Assembly (NCBI GenBank): GCA_018398805.1
Contig: JAGFBZ010000814.1
Coordinates: 3,705,001-3,769,000, forward strand
Direction of reading: 5' to 3'
Source of the DNA: Hirundichthys speculiger
Lineage: Eukaryota > Chordata > Actinopteri > Beloniformes > Exocoetidae
Length of the DNA stretch: 64,000 bases
Shown here: positions 22,203 to 39,724 of the stretch, piece by piece
Layout: the number at the start of each line of letters is the position of its first letter
Numbering within the stretch: the first letter of the stretch is position 1
The notes under the pieces: generated by a model
What the model saw: only the letters and a program-made list of their open reading frames with translations
Database searches by the model: none
What the model was told of the DNA's origin: nothing
Position numbers and translations under genes: made by a program

Positions 22203-24139
22203 GTAAAAAGCCAGACAGATGGACTGATAGATAGATCATTAGCAATTACCCACTCTGTATTGGCTTCCTAATTGGTTTTAAGAATTTGAAGACTCTTCAA
22301 ACTCTGACAGATTACCTGTCAAAAAGCAAAGTAGAGTTTAACAAATGCCAGCACTTGCAACATTTGGCAGCTGTAAATATCCCTGTTTGAGATAGTTACT
22401 TACTCACTGTCGAAAAAGGGTCATTTAGTCATGTAGTTACAGATGTGCTCGGTTGTTGGTTTGCTGTTGATTGTGTAGTAGCTCACTGAGAAAGTCACTG
22501 GTTTTACATCTAAATCATATACTTTGGATTTCAGCATCTAAGAATGGCTTTTAATTTGAACTTCATGTAGGGAATGGGTTGTTTGTGCTGTATAAATTTA
22601 ATGCTATCTTATGGAGTGAGGAAGAGCTGAAGTGACTTTGCCCTCCATGAAAATAGGGCAACAGTGAACTTCACAGTCAGATTGAAAGTATTTCACAGGT
22701 TTATGTGTGGTGGTGTCTCAGATATGTGTCGGTGTCTCCTTTTAACCCTTTTCTGTTTTGTGTCTCACCTTTTCGCAACCATTACCTGCTGCTCATGGTA
22801 GCATCTCCTCCTACCACTCTCACCTCTGTTACTTAGGCATTGTTAGCAAAGGTAGTTGTGCACATATTATACATGCTTGTCTTGTAATTTTTGATGTGTT
22901 TGCCACTGTGATGGTCGTCTTAAATCTGGACTGTCACTGCAAAAAAAAAAAAAAAAGAATCCAGACTTATTGGATCCAGTATCTGGATGGATATTTTCTA
23001 ACATGTAAGTCTGTCCCTTTATTAGTCCGTCAGACATGACACAGTAGTAGTCCAGCCTAAATGTAATAAAAAGATGATGATTTTGTAAAGGAAAAGTTCC
23101 TCAGTTTTCCTCACACTAATGGAAGATCCATTAGTGTGCCATCCAGATGCCATATGGTTAGGCAGAGTTGCTACAAAAGGGCCAAAAATTATAACCTCAG
23201 TTTGTCCTAAAGTAAAAAGTAGAAAATTGTGGGCCGTCAGGTGTTAATGTTGTTAAAAGCAATCTGTAGCTAATCTGTTTTCTCAGGCTTCATGGATTAA
23301 TTATATCTTGGTGTCAACAGCCAAATGATGAAAATGTGTTGTATGTAGTATTTTCCAATGATATTGTATAAAAGGAAGCATGCATGGAGAGAACATGTCT
23401 TGTCATCCATCTATCCAGCTCTTTATAATTGGATGATTTCCTACCGTCTGTGTTATTAACCTTTCAAACAGCAGCTGGTACTGAATGTTATACAAGAAAC
23501 CCAGGTTTGTGCACTGTCCTTTGTGCAGATGCTCCCACTGTTTCCTCTGGTGTGGCACTCTAGTTTCATAATCCTGCTTTCATAACATGTTGATGCTGAA
23601 GAATTCCAATATGGAATGAAATATATAAATTATGTATTTATAATGCAGTGTGGTGTGTCTGAGTGGCATCTGCAAAAATGATGTTCAAACCAAATCTGCA
23701 TTTCAGCATCACGACTCAGATGGTGAGGGGAGGTTGGGCTATCAGGGGCAGTCACTTCTGATGAGACACCAAACCTCATCACTCATATCTAAAATATAGT
23801 TTTGCTGAAGTCATTGGAGGTGGGGGCAATTTCACTCTCCCAATGCTCCCAGTGGTTTAAAAAGAAGAAGAATATCTCCAAAGTAGTTTGAAAAAGTGGT
23901 GGACATAATACAACGCTTTTCTCTTTGTATGGGAAAGGATTTTTTTTTCTTAAAACAAAAATGTTATATTTATGTGGGCTCACTGGAGAACTGTAAGATT
24001 TTTTTAGTTCAACAGGATTTTTTTGTTCATTTGCAGTATGTTATAAATGTAATATAATTTATTTAACAAGAACAATGATTGCTGCTGTTAATACAAGGGG
24101 TAGTAGTACTGACTATTAAGAAGCTGTATGAAAAGGTAC
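22203..24139. other. No gene seen; A-run and a perfect hairpin
   Basis: Non-coding. A-run at 22940-22955. A perfect 12-bp-arm hairpin with a 3-base loop lies at 23112-23138. Confidence 0.45.
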
Positions 24140-24415
24140 TGTTGGAAGGTCCCCCCATATGAGCCAGGTCCTGCTCAAGGTTTCTTCCTCTTAAAGTGGA
24201 GTTTTTCCTTGCCACTGTTTGGTATAAAGGTTTTTTTTCTCCCTACGTGGGAGTTTTTTACCTGCCATTATCATTGATTGGATTTAATTATATAATCTTA
24301 GTTGATGATATTTGCTCGGGGGTCATGCTCTGGGTCTCTGTAAAGCGCCTAGAGACAATTGTCATTGTAACAGACGCTATACAAATAAAATTGAATTGAA
24401 TTGAATTGTTGAGTC
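24140..24415 (+). repeat. LINE-like 3' tail with (TTGAA)n end
   Basis: Carries the very common fish segment caaggtttcttcctcttaaa ... gtttttccttgccactg ... gtaaagcgcctagagacaat, then ctatacaaataaaattgaat and a TTGAA tail. Strand inferred from the tail. Confidence 0.7.
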
Positions 24416-24698
24416 TTTAGGAATAACAAAATATACAGTATGCATTAAGGCCCATGGCAAGCTGCTCATATAACAGATTAAAGAGAGAAGGAATACATTT
24501 TAATCCGTTCATTATTCTTCTCCAAAAAATGTTCAAAAATTCTTTATTATTTTATTAATTTATTCAAATAAAAACATAGTTAATTATGGTACAGTTTATC
24601 CAAAGCTATTCCAATACTGATACCATGGTTTTGCATATCAGCCGATACCCAAGACTGATTCAATACCACTGAGTGAGACTGAAGGAATCTGGCTTTAC

Positions 24699-24892
24699 TT
24701 AAAGGTGGGGTAGGTGTTCTTTTTTGCAGCACTTTTTACAATATTGCCTGAAAACCTTTTCACATTCCCATTGCACCCACTTTGGTCCACTCTAGAGGGT
24801 ATAATCAGAGAAAAACTCTGACCAATCAATGTACTGATCATCTCTACATTTATTGGCTGCCTAATACGTCCATCAAATATCAATGCACTCTC
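24699..24892 (-). mobile_element. Truncated copy of the TTAA MITE
   Basis: Starts ttaaaggtggggtaggtgtt and matches the right half of 12831-13228 in reverse complement, then stops without the second terminus. Confidence 0.8.
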
Positions 24893-27333
24893 CAATTGTA
24901 GCCATTGTATATTAATATTTCACTGATGAATCCTTCATGCAAAGCATCTTTCAAAGCTTCTGTGATTAGATAAAAAGCTTATAAATATAAAAGTTTTGTC
25001 TTCGACATGCATATTATTATGGGTCCATTTTAAGGGCAAACATGCTTCAGCCCATATTGGGGCCAGTCTTTATTTGTTTGTCCAACTGCACCCTCACCCT
25101 TATACAGTAATTCATCACATTGCTGCTTTTAGTTTGCACATTTACATATAATGTACAAAATGTTGTACTATTGTATTGTACAGTATCTGTATTGTATTTT
25201 GGATGCTGTCTTCCAGACCAAAGCTATGCTCATTTGCTTTGATTTCTGCCAGTAATTTACCCTTACACATTATAAAAGATATAAGATAAAAATTAAATTT
25301 AAAAAATCAATGAGAAAGCTTTCAGAGATTTAGAATTTCAGTTGGAAATGCTTTAGCTGACACATTTCTCAAATAGTGACAAATTATTTTGAAAGGATGA
25401 CATTATGTATTTCTCCCATTTTAATGCTTAATAGACCAATCATGTTCTGCACATAAAGCTGCATACACAGTATTTTTCGTTTCTACTGTGAAGTTGCTGA
25501 CCCATTGATGCAGGTCTGGATCAACATGTTCTTCATGGAAGTGCAGCACTCCTTTCAGAACTGGTCCACTGAGTTGTGTCAGCAGGATCTCAGATTGGCA
25601 CTGGCTCGTTTCTAGTTGACAGGTTGGATTGGCAGCAGAGCAAGCAGCTTGTCTGTCTGCAAGGTCAGCAACACTTGACTTTCCAGGCTCATCTTCAGTG
25701 GTGACAGAAGCACAGGAAAATTCTCACTTTTTATTTTGTTTTGTTTGTATGACCTTTTCAACTGTCTGCTGTTTTTAGTTTATTAGGATCTTACTGTCTT
25801 GAATGTCTTCTTCATTGATTTGCGCTGTAATCTCACCTTTCTCTAATTTCACCTCCTTCACCTGTGTCTTTTTTTTTCTCTGTGGAAAATCTTGCCTCTT
25901 TATTATTTATGAAGAATGGTTGTTTTGTGTATCCGCCGCGTGCAGCAGATTAAGTTTATGTGTGATACTTCCTTGTCAGCATGCCTGTGAAAGTAATTTG
26001 TTACATCAGTCATCATGTGTTACCTCTCAGAAGAAGGTGTTGTTTTAGTAGTTTGGAATCAGGATGTGATCTAATACATTTTGTACTTTTAATCCATAAC
26101 AGAAAACTGCTTAGGCTAGCAAAGCTTTCTTAGAGACAGACCTTTATTGGTGACAAACTTTTTAATTCTTATTGTTAGTTTGGTTTTCCATATCCACAAA
26201 TTCAAGTGAAATGTATTTAGTCAAAATTAGCCAACTGGTATTGATATTATGAAAATCTGTGTAACAGAGAACACATGCCTTTTCACATGTTTGACAACAC
26301 ACTACTTACTTATGACTAGCAGTGACAGAGTTTGTCTACTGATGTTCTGTTGGTGGCATCTGGCACGTTATACCTGTAATCAGGATGAAATGATCTCTTG
26401 CCAGCAAGTCCCGCTGACTCATAACCATAACCTCACAACATCCTTACTTCCTGTGAAATTGTATTCCAAATTGTAATTGAGTGGAGTAAATCTTTTTGCA
26501 TAAAAATAGCTCAGCTGTTCATTTTTAAAAGCTGTGCTTTAATCATCTGTCAGAGCATCTTCTTGCCACAAAACAAAAAAATTTTGTTTTGTATTGCATA
26601 TGTTGTCTTTTAAATACTTTGCGTGAAGTACTTGAATGATAAAGTCTTACTGTCATGCTCCTACTACCTGAGGGTTTTCCTCAGCATCTTACACAAACTG
26701 TATGTTTTTTTTTTACTTAATTAAACTAGCTTGCAAATGTATTTCATGTCAGACCCCTGCGTTCTTCACTCATACACAACCCGCTACTGACCAAACCAAA
26801 GAAGATCAAGTGCAGGAGCTCAGCTCAAACACCTGGTATACCTAGGAGGGGAGGGTCCTAACACAGCTGCCAGGAAGAATAGAAACCAAGTTACTTTACT
26901 GAGTATGAGTATGGAGCTCAGAGCTCTAGTGTTTCACACATGAGGGAGATCAGGTGGCAGAAAGAGTGATCATGATAAAATTGAGGATGATAATAATCCC
27001 TATGGGCCAATGTTTTTTTTAATGTAAAATTTAACATAGTTATTTGACATTACCAAAACACATTCTCAGTGTATTCATTTACACTGGGAAGCTTTGGGTC
27101 AAAGGATGGATAACTCAAATTATTAAAAAGCTACATGCTAGAAGATTATATCAGGTTGTTTGAAGTGATTTCTGAGAGCACAATACAATATAATTTAATT
27201 TAATGTGCAGCCTACAGGGTTTTAAAATGAAAAACATAACAATTGCGCATAAATAACATTACGGTGGGGTCCAACATCTGTTTTGACTCTTTCACTTTAT
27301 TCAGATTATGGCTGTGAACTGCTGCTGTTTTTT

Positions 27334-27336
<3 letters not shown>
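24893..27336. other. No gene seen
   Basis: Non-coding sequence without a supported frame or repeat I recognise. Confidence 0.4.

Positions 27337-30970
<3,634 letters not shown>

Positions 30971-31011
<41 letters not shown>
30971..31011. repeat. (TA)n microsatellite
   Basis: About 20 TA units. Confidence 0.95.
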
Positions 31012-31012
<1 letters not shown>

Positions 31013-31205
31013 CTTCTATTTCCGGATGTGTAGATGACAAAAGAGACTGGCGGAGCCCAGCGAGCGGAGTATTTCCACGGAGCAACCCGCACTCTTTACC
31101 CCACCATTAAATAAATAAAAATCGATTCTTGTACGAGAATCGATTTTTAAAAATCCTCATGATTAATATAAAAATCGTTTTTTTGGCCCAGGCCTAGTAA
31201 AAATG
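31012..31205. repeat. Interspersed repeat with an ATCGAT palindrome
   Basis: Holds a palindrome at 31117-31148 (13-bp perfect arms aaaaatcgattct) followed by a ggcccaggccta end, resembling the terminus of a fish DNA transposon. The left boundary is obscured by the (TA)n tract. Confidence 0.4.
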
Positions 31206-31570
31206 GTATCCACTGGGTGGTAGCACCCATCGAAACCAGTCATCACTACTGGATTTAGGGCGATTTAATGTGTAAACTTCCAGATTTGAAAGCGACCCAT
31301 ACAAACACCCACTGACATGGAAAGTTCTGATTCAGTGCGAGGATAAGGACAAAATTTGTCAACAAAAAGATTGTTGACAAGCTTAACTTCACGTGGCTAT
31401 GTTCCTGTCAGTTCAGCAAGGAACAGATCAACACTGACTGTGAGACAAGTGGTGATCCCGTCTACTTCTACTGGAATAACTGGAGAGACCATAGTGAAGA
31501 GGCCGACATGTCTGCAAAGCCGTGGAGGAATGTGAGTTCTTCCCCCTTATACTTCATATTCCGCAGGTAG

Positions 31571-33654
31571 TCGGGTCGCCCAAGTGCTCATGAATAGTTA
31601 GTGTCTTACCTGTTCATACAGCTGTGACAGCAGTCTCCTGGTGGTCAGTGGGGAGGAACTCTGATGGAGAGTTATGCTAACAGCTTTTCAGAGTGAGGGC
31701 CATTGAAGAGGAAATTTTGCCATCTCAAACCGTTATTAGTTTCAGTATAATTCAATCAAATATTCTTTTAGATATACTGACGCTGCATTACCTTTGTACC
31801 AAATAGTTATTTACTTTATCACTACGTTACCTTTTTTCGTGGGACATCATAAACAAACGGTGTTACACAGTTTCAATAAAAAACATGTCTAAATGTGTGA
31901 TTACTCATAAGTATTTCCCACAAACCGACTTCAAACAACCTAAAATGTCCCTTTGAAAAGGGGAGACAGAGTTTTGTTTTTCGGTTGGGTAGAATGAAGT
32001 GGCGTCTCTCCTAACAGTAGAACTGCCATAATGTCCTTGTTAATGGGAATGCAGGAATAGGTTATTGTTATGCAGGAACAGAGGTGCAGAGCCTGGAAAT
32101 TACCTGTCATTGCTGTGAGAAATGAGAGTCTGCGTTCATACAGTGCCTAGGGCTTAACACAGGCGTTCCTTCTTCATTACACTACTGTCATGACATGTAA
32201 TCCAGGATAAGAAAGATAAGACTGAGGTGACTAAGGAACTAAGTAACAGCTTTGTTATGTACTGGTTTATATTCTTAAATGTGAGGTGGAAACTTTCAAA
32301 TTGTGCATTTTTCAATTTTGTCAAAGAACAATGAAGTCTGAAGAGCAATGCTTTACTTTTAGATCTGAGCTAAAAGTATAATGACAACAAATTAGTTTGT
32401 AATCTCAAAGGAGGTAAGAGGAGAAACTGGTTGATGACAAAATCCTATTCCAGTTATAAATTCTCATTTACAGCTAATCTTTCTTATAGAGTGCAGATAT
32501 GCTATCATTAAAGAAAGCCATTTAAGTAAATCTCTCACACAGCAAATAAGTTATTATCATCCTCTGACCATACTGTCACCAAAAGAAAACACTGAGTTAA
32601 ACTCAGCAGGGAGTGGAGAGTGATGTAGTCAGTCTTGATGCCATTTGAGTGCGGGAAACTTTACATGTTAATTTGTTTCAAGTGAGATGGCTGACTTTCC
32701 AGGCCATGTTCCCCCTGAGTACTCACCCTGGGAGTAGCAAGTAGAAATTGGTGGGATGTGAGTGCATCCCTGGAGAAGAGCCACCAGTGTCTGTTCACAT
32801 TCAGTACTGGAAATGATTTGAGGATAATCAGCTGCCAAATGAAACACAAAGTCATATATTATCTGCCATGTTGTTATCTGAGTTTTCTATGTTTCCTTTT
32901 TAACTTAATGACTAAAATACTTTGTGTTTAATTCCATTCTGATGTTACGTTAAAGGCATTAGGGACTAACCTTTCACTTGTTGTTGAGTTAATGTTTCTT
33001 TGTACTTTCTTTGTAACGCTACAACTGTTTTTGTTTTCCAAAATGCAGTGGAATTGTATGTGCAGACCTGTGGGGCTTCTGCTGTAAAGTGTAACTTAAT
33101 TAAGGAGCAGGAGAGTGAATAGAAGTGAGGCTCTTTAAGTAAAAGGTTTGTATCTGATTATAATTTGTCTCTGAGCTAAACAAGCTCTGCAGTATATCTG
33201 CGTAATCTCCTAACCCTTGTGTGCTCTTTTTTTTTATTTGAAGCACAATATATGCCACACAGTGTTCCACTGCAGTCTATTGGTGTCCTGCATTAAAGAT
33301 ACCACGTTGACCCATTCATCTTATAGGAGTGATATTTAGATATTGCCAAAGCTGATTTTCATTGATATTTCCATAGAGTTAGGCTTCTGTTTAAAGGGTT
33401 GTCTTCCAGGGATTATTCAGTGGAAACATAAGTTGTTTTGGCAGGTGAATCCATCTCCTCTGTCAGTGCCTTAAAATGAAAAGGAAACTCAATTGATGTT
33501 ATTTATTCATGTGGATTTAAACACACTCATATGTGGGTCATTATTTCATTAAGTTATAGATTTACTTATTTGTATTTTCCCCAGATTTGCCACAAGAATT
33601 TTTTGATCTTGCATTTTTGTTGTTTATATCCTGTATTGCGACCCATCTTTTCAT
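31571..33654. other. No gene seen
   Basis: Non-coding AT-rich sequence; nothing supported. Confidence 0.4.
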
Positions 33655-33963
33655 CCAGCCATTAGCTTGAGTTTATCTGGATTTGGGTGACTGGGGCGGC
33701 AGCTTAAGCAGAGTCCTATCTCCCTCCCAGGGCCAGCTGATACATGTAGTCTTTCCAGCCTGTCCTGGGTCTGCCTCATGGTCTTTGTCTGGTGGGACAA
33801 ACCCAAAGCCTCTCCCCCAGGAGGCATCCTGACCAAGTGCTTGAACCACCTCACTTGGCTCCTCTCGATGTGGAGGAGCAGTGACTGTACTCTGAGTCTT
33901 TCATGGATGACTGAATGTCTCACCCTTTCAGATAAGAAGAGTGCAGCCTCCCTGTGGAGGTGT
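33655..33963 (-). pseudogene. LINE ORF2 C-terminal remnant
   Basis: The minus strand reads VRWFKHLVRMPPGGEALGLS, then a degraded arginine-rich part (QTQDRLERLHVSAGPGREIG), resembling the end of a fish non-LTR retrotransposon polyprotein (the LRWxGHxxRMPPGR pattern). It is a short, decayed fragment without reverse transcriptase motifs. Confidence 0.6.
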
Positions 33964-36900
33964 TACAACCCAACGGTTTCAACAAAACACTTGCATGGCA
34001 AAGAAATTACAGGTCAGATACAGAGGGACGTTTTATTTAAATCTTGTTCAGTTTCAGTGTTTCATAGAGCACAGAGCAGATGGAGGGGGTGGACCTCGTC
34101 TGCCTTTTTTTTATCTTTCTTATCTGCTCTACTTTCTTTCCCTGTCTGAAGTGTGTGCAGTCTGTGTGTAGTCCATGTTCATCTCACTCAACCGAGGGGC
34201 CAATAGTTAAAGGTTAGGGCTGAAGTCAGTTGGACTTGGGGGACAGGGTGATGATGGATTCTTCATTCTGAATATGTCCCAAAGGACAGACCTGGGTCAG
34301 TGAGCAAAATGACTGGTTCAGATCCAGAATCTGTGTGTTTGTGTGTACTTACTTGGAGACAGTTTATGTGGTAGAGTGGTCATCTTGCAGGTGGAAGATT
34401 GGTTGTTTAATCTGTCTCCAGCCCCTCCACACGTTGAAGCATCATTGCAACAAAATACTGATCCTCACTGAGTCACTGGTGTGTGACTGAAGAGAAAAAG
34501 GCAATGCATACTGTTTATAGAGTTAATTATATAAAAATAAGCATTTGTGTGAATGAGAAATAGATTGTAAAAGCACTTAGTGGAATGTCAATCAGATTAA
34601 AAGGTGATGAACAAGACGAACAAAAATTCATTCTCCCTTCTTTTCTGTACACAATTTTAATATTTGAATCTTGGTTGTATGCTTGTCTGTTTAATTTTAT
34701 TTTCTTTCTTTCTATTTTTATCAAATATCACATACAATGTTCTTCACCTTGCACTGATGTTCATTCAAACAACCTATGTTGCAAATCGAGCTCAAATCCT
34801 GTGCTCATATGTTTGTGCCACTATATGTGAATGTACAAGTAGAAAAGATCAAAAACGCATCATGATCATGACGAGGTTTCTTAATCATCTGTGTTACAAT
34901 GTTATTCAAATTAATATTGTGTTACTTCTGTTCTCTCTCTCTCTCTCTTTTTTTTATTTTCTTTAGCTTTCAGACGAAAGGGCTTAATGTTCAATGGAAA
35001 GACCCCTGCAGTCATGTTTGATGTGTATACACACACGCACAGATGTGATTACACTTGACTTACATGCACTGTTGACCTTGTTTCTCCTGGTCTTTGCTGA
35101 GCTGGTCCACCTGTCACCTAAAATCTCGCTAAAAATTAAAAAAAAAAAAAAACAACTATATATTGTAGTAAAGTGTTGATCCAGGATATTATTGTGTCTT
35201 TTGGACAGACAGTGCTGAACCATCATGTTTGTAAAAACATATAACAGCTTCATGCTAAGCTTGGTTTGTGCATTTTGTAGTGTAGGGGAGTGGAAATAAG
35301 GAAAGTAAAAACTAACAACTTTATCAAGAATCATGCTGAACAGCATCATTACAAATCAGCATCATCAGGTTATAATTACAAATGTTTCAATGGGGAGTCA
35401 TCACTTACCCAGTGTTTAGATTGTTATGATGTCTTGTGATTGCATTTTTGCAAATCCACCAGCATCCAATATAAAGTCAGTTTGGCATGTTTGATTTGAT
35501 ATGATATGAAATGTTTTAATTCATTTTTCTTTTTACAGAAGAGCCTGTGTTGCTATGGATGGACATAGTAAACCAGTGCACTGTAAAGATTTAAGGCTTT
35601 TAGAAAAAGAAAAAAGAACACAGCTTTTATTTAGTTTAATTGATTTAATTTATGTACAGTTTTTTATTCTTAAGATGGCAGAGCTCATTTTATTGTAATT
35701 ATTTGTTTATACTGAAAACCTTTTTTTCCAGAATAAAACCCTTATAGAAAATCTGTCCATTACTCTGTGTCATGATCCTGAAGAATTGAATTTTTTAATT
35801 CCTGAAAATTCACACCACTGTTGCACAAAAACCTTTTTTTGGATGCTTAGCCAGACTCCAGACTCTGAGAACCATCTCCTACACAGAGAGACTAACTGAA
35901 TTTAAATTCCTCAATCCTTATACAGCTTGACTTTTATATGCTTTTTTTTTGCTGCTGTTATTGTCCCATATATTGTGCAGCAAGCCAATAACACGATGGT
36001 GTCAGTTCTTTATTAGTTAACTCCAGCACCAGTTTTTTACATTAGTTTATATGAAGCCATCATAGCCATCATAATTGGCATTACAGTATAGGCCAATGGG
36101 TGTCCCAGTTTGTCTCAGCTTATGTCAGTTACTTGCTCATCCAGCTGGAGGGAACACAGCTTTTGTTATGCCCTGCTTGTTGTACAGTCTGACTGATAGT
36201 TAAGTTGGTTCCCCCTGGCTTTAATAAACAGAAAAACAAGGAACTTCTTCTGTTTTTTTTTTGTTTTTGATTGTTCTTACTAGCATTATCACAGAGAACA
36301 TAGGCTTGTTTTTGTTTTGTGTAGCTCCGTGTGCTAAGCCAGTCAGACATTTTTTTTTAGATTAATATTGTTGTCAATGATAATAGAAAAGGCTATCACA
36401 GCCTTGCTATAAGAGTGCAGTTTGGTGACTGTGTTGATAGGCAGTTTTCTTGAGGATCTCCTTTCTGCTTGTTACCGTTTGCATCATTACTCTATTTAAC
36501 TCTATAAAGATTGCTCCTCCCTTCCCTAGTAGGAGTTGCTTATATGCTGTAGCCTCATTAGTCTGTAAGCAGTCTCCTGGTGGCCCTCTAGCTTCTTCCT
36601 GCTCTTTTGTAGTTATTATTAGGCTCATCTCATAGTATGATAGCTGGGGAGACATGACAGGAGTGCCCACACACTGGTTGTTTAATGAAGGATAAATATG
36701 GGTGGTTGAATTCGATCTGCAAATGTCAAGTAAGAAACTATATTGCTGTGAATCTCTGAGTGTAGTTCATTATATGGCTTGTAAATAAGCTCCACAACTG
36801 GAGCCAGTGGGGGTTTGCTGTCAAAGTGGAGAGCAGCTCTGATCACAGGGCTGCATCATGCAAAACCAAAGAGATGAGCCTGTCCAGTGTTCATGAATTA

Positions 36901-37122
36901 TTTTTCCTTTTAGTGGAGTTCAGGATACAGCAGCAAATACTTTTGTTTATATTTTGGCCTTCACAGTGAAAAGCAACATGCCAGAACTGCAATTGTATTC
37001 CTGTTCGTTGTCTCTCTATGTCCCCTTTAAAATATAATACTTGAGTCATCTCGATAGTACTGGTATACCTCTATAGCCTGCACTTATAAGTTGTATAACT
37101 GGTGACCTTTTTATGTTCACAG
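33964..37122. other. mctp1: Intron or upstream region of mctp1, no exon recognised
   Basis: The upstream part ends at the acceptor at 37122. Short CT- and T-runs occur near 34930-34955, and an A-run at 35138-35151. No further mctp1 exon was recognised; family N-termini are poorly conserved and could be missed. Confidence 0.5.
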
Positions 37123-37243
37123 GGCATCAACATAGTGGGGCCAAGTAATGCTGCGCCTCTGCCTCAACCATCCTGTCCAGCCATGTACCAGCTGGATATT
37201 GTCCTAAAGAAAGGGAAAAGTCTCGCCATTCGAGATCGAACAG
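37123..37243 (+). CDS. mctp1: mctp1 coding exon: pre-C2A segment and start of C2A
   Basis: 121 nt, phase 0 in, phase 1 out. Acceptor is T-rich and ends in ttcacag; donor is gtatgt. The first 20 codons are proline- and serine-rich (GINIVGPSN start) and precede MYQLDIVLKKGKSLAIRDRT, which is the first beta strand and first Ca2+ loop of C2A (loop aspartate at residue 38). The methionine codon at 37183-37185 corresponds to the position where short MCTP1 isoforms begin, so it could be an internal initiator, but the exon clearly has a splice acceptor and an open phase-0 frame upstream. The preceding exon was not found in this window with any confidence. Confidence 0.93.
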
Positions 37244-39690
37244 GTATGTGATCTGTTTGTTTTGCTTTTACCTCACTATATTGAGGTTAATGTGGAGTGA
37301 TTGTAAAGAGCTTTGTAAAGCTTCTATTTCACCAAATGAAAGCAACCCTATTTTGTTTCTTCTCTGGTTTCTTCACTTGCATTCTCACTGGCACAGACTG
37401 TGTACCACCCAGAATATTAATATCCTCAATGAAGTGAGCTATTCTGTACCTAAAAGACCACTTTGGTGACTTTATGTATTTTATCCAATTGTTACCAACT
37501 CAAAAAAACAGCAACAAAAATAAAAAAAAGTAACTGAGCCAAGCTTAAACAAGGTAATAACTACAACGACTGGCTCTGTGATTAAATTAGCCTTATTCTC
37601 TGATGCAGAGCTCTGTTGCTGTCAAAACAAGAACAAAACTTAGAAAAAGGTCACTCACTTAAAATACCTAATCTTATTAGAAGGCTGTGTAACAGGCAAT
37701 GTGATTTTCTCAAAGAACTTGTACTGTGGACAAAAGTCGCATGTCTGAAATTGTGTTGCGATCTCAGCCTTAAAAGAATGATTCACCAGAGAATGAGAAA
37801 CTGATTGATTATTGTGTGAAATGGCTTCTCCGAGAAGTATAGTTTTTTTTTGGGTTGAAGAAATATGGCATTTGATTCAACAGTGTGGCTTAGTGATGGA
37901 TTTCCTTTGTGCAGTAGCTCTGTGCCAGAGTAATTGTCAATAGTGATGAGTTGTCAGGCTCTAATGCAGGAGACCAGGAAGGCAGCAGTAAAAGTCCTGC
38001 ATTTTAACAAAAAAAAACAAACAAACAAATAAATAAATAAATATAAAAAATGAAGAAAAAAGCACGACCAAGGCAGGATATCCAGACCCCAGAAACAACA
38101 TGCAGACTGGAGTAGACATGGAAGAGACCACAATAGAGAAACACAAGAAGAAATATGATCAATGGACGAGCAGGGGATGAAGGAGAAACAAGAATAAGGC
38201 TCTTTTTGAAACCAAATAATAATCAACTGGTGCATACTGTTATTGCAAAAATATATTATGGCCTTGCCCCATTTTCAACAAAACAAAAAAAGAACTAGAC
38301 TTAAAAAAAAAACAAACAACAAGAAAAACCCTGAAGATCAAACTGCAAAACCATGACAGTAACATACTAAATTATTTTACACATTTAGCAGGACACTACT
38401 TGTTAGAGTTATCTGTGAATTGTTGTTTTTGTTCTTTCCATGAGAAACATGAAAACCATTCAAGTAGTTAATATAATGGTTGTCTGAATACTTTTTTTTA
38501 ATTTTACAGTTCATACCTTCCCTTCTCTTTTCTTTAAACGTCTTTTTGGTCCATGGATGTTAATCCTTTTTCAATGTGTATTCAGATATTCACTTTGATT
38601 CACTTTGGGTAATGCATTCATGCAGCATATGGACAAGTACATATTTCAGTGTTACTCTGGAGTGGTGTTTAACTTGTGAGTCCAAATGATCAATACTGCT
38701 AAGGTTATGATCCGCTTAATAATTTTCTGTATCATGAGAAAACCATCCTTTCCTTGATTTCTTCTATGTAGGCAGTGCAACTGAGATTTTTTTTTTTTTT
38801 TGAAAGTGTACATAACTCTTTCACAGGTTTCTGCATTTTGTAAATAAATATTCAATTTAGTTACTTTAGAAAGACAGAACCAAAAAGAAGGCATATGAAA
38901 GTTTTAAAGAGGTGCGGGGAACAGATGTCATCATGCTAATGTAGAGCTATTTTGAGTCTTTCAATTCACATTATGAGAAGAATACAAGTATATCTGAAGT
39001 TGAAGTGTTTTTGTAAGTTTAAATGCAGGACGGAAATCTTTCTTCCTTTTTTCAGCTGGCACTTAATGCCTTTCAAAGTAGCATGTTCAGCCACCAAAGA
39101 CAGGAAATCCCTTAGATCTCCCCATAGATTTTTCCTGACAGTGCTGTGAACGGTACACAATACTCATTACTGGTTGTATCAGTCACCATGATGACAAGTC
39201 AAAATGAGCTGGACCTTTTTTCTCTTGTACAGTTTGCTGACCACTTGTCCACCCAGATAATGAGCTGGGCTGTACTGTGCTCACCTGTCTGGCCCTGAAC
39301 CCCTCAGGGGAGCCCATTAGAGAGAGGGAGAGACAAAGACACAAGGAAATACCAGAGAAATGTAGTGAACTGAAAATGGTTGAAGCAGCAACATTCTAAT
39401 TATTCTCAGTGTTGTGCCTCTGAATGTTTGTCACTCAATGCTCAGAAAGGCCATATTCTTTATGTTAAATTTTGACATGTGATGGTTTAAGGTCATTTAC
39501 ATTTTTCTGCCTTTCTATTGCAGGAAAACTGCTCTTGATCTGTTTTTCCCTTCGATATAATTCATTTAGGGCTGGTAATGTAATTGGTGCAGATCTGCAT
39601 CAAAGGAAGAAGCACTTTACAACTCCTTAGGTTAGTTGCAACCGGTGAATAACATGACTGGATATAAAAGGAGCAATTTTATAGAGGATG
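37244..39690. other. mctp1: mctp1 14-kb intron, left part
   Basis: Non-coding; an (AAAC/AAAT)n stretch at 38009-38048 and a T-run at 38789-38803. Nothing else supported. Confidence 0.6.
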
Positions 39691-39724
39691 TATAGGTGGG
39701 CAATCTGCCACACACTGTGGCCCT

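Noticed and set aside
24695..24895. Minus-strand frame of 66 codons shared with 12853-13302
   Set aside because: The similarity comes from the two copies of the TTAA MITE, not from a protein.
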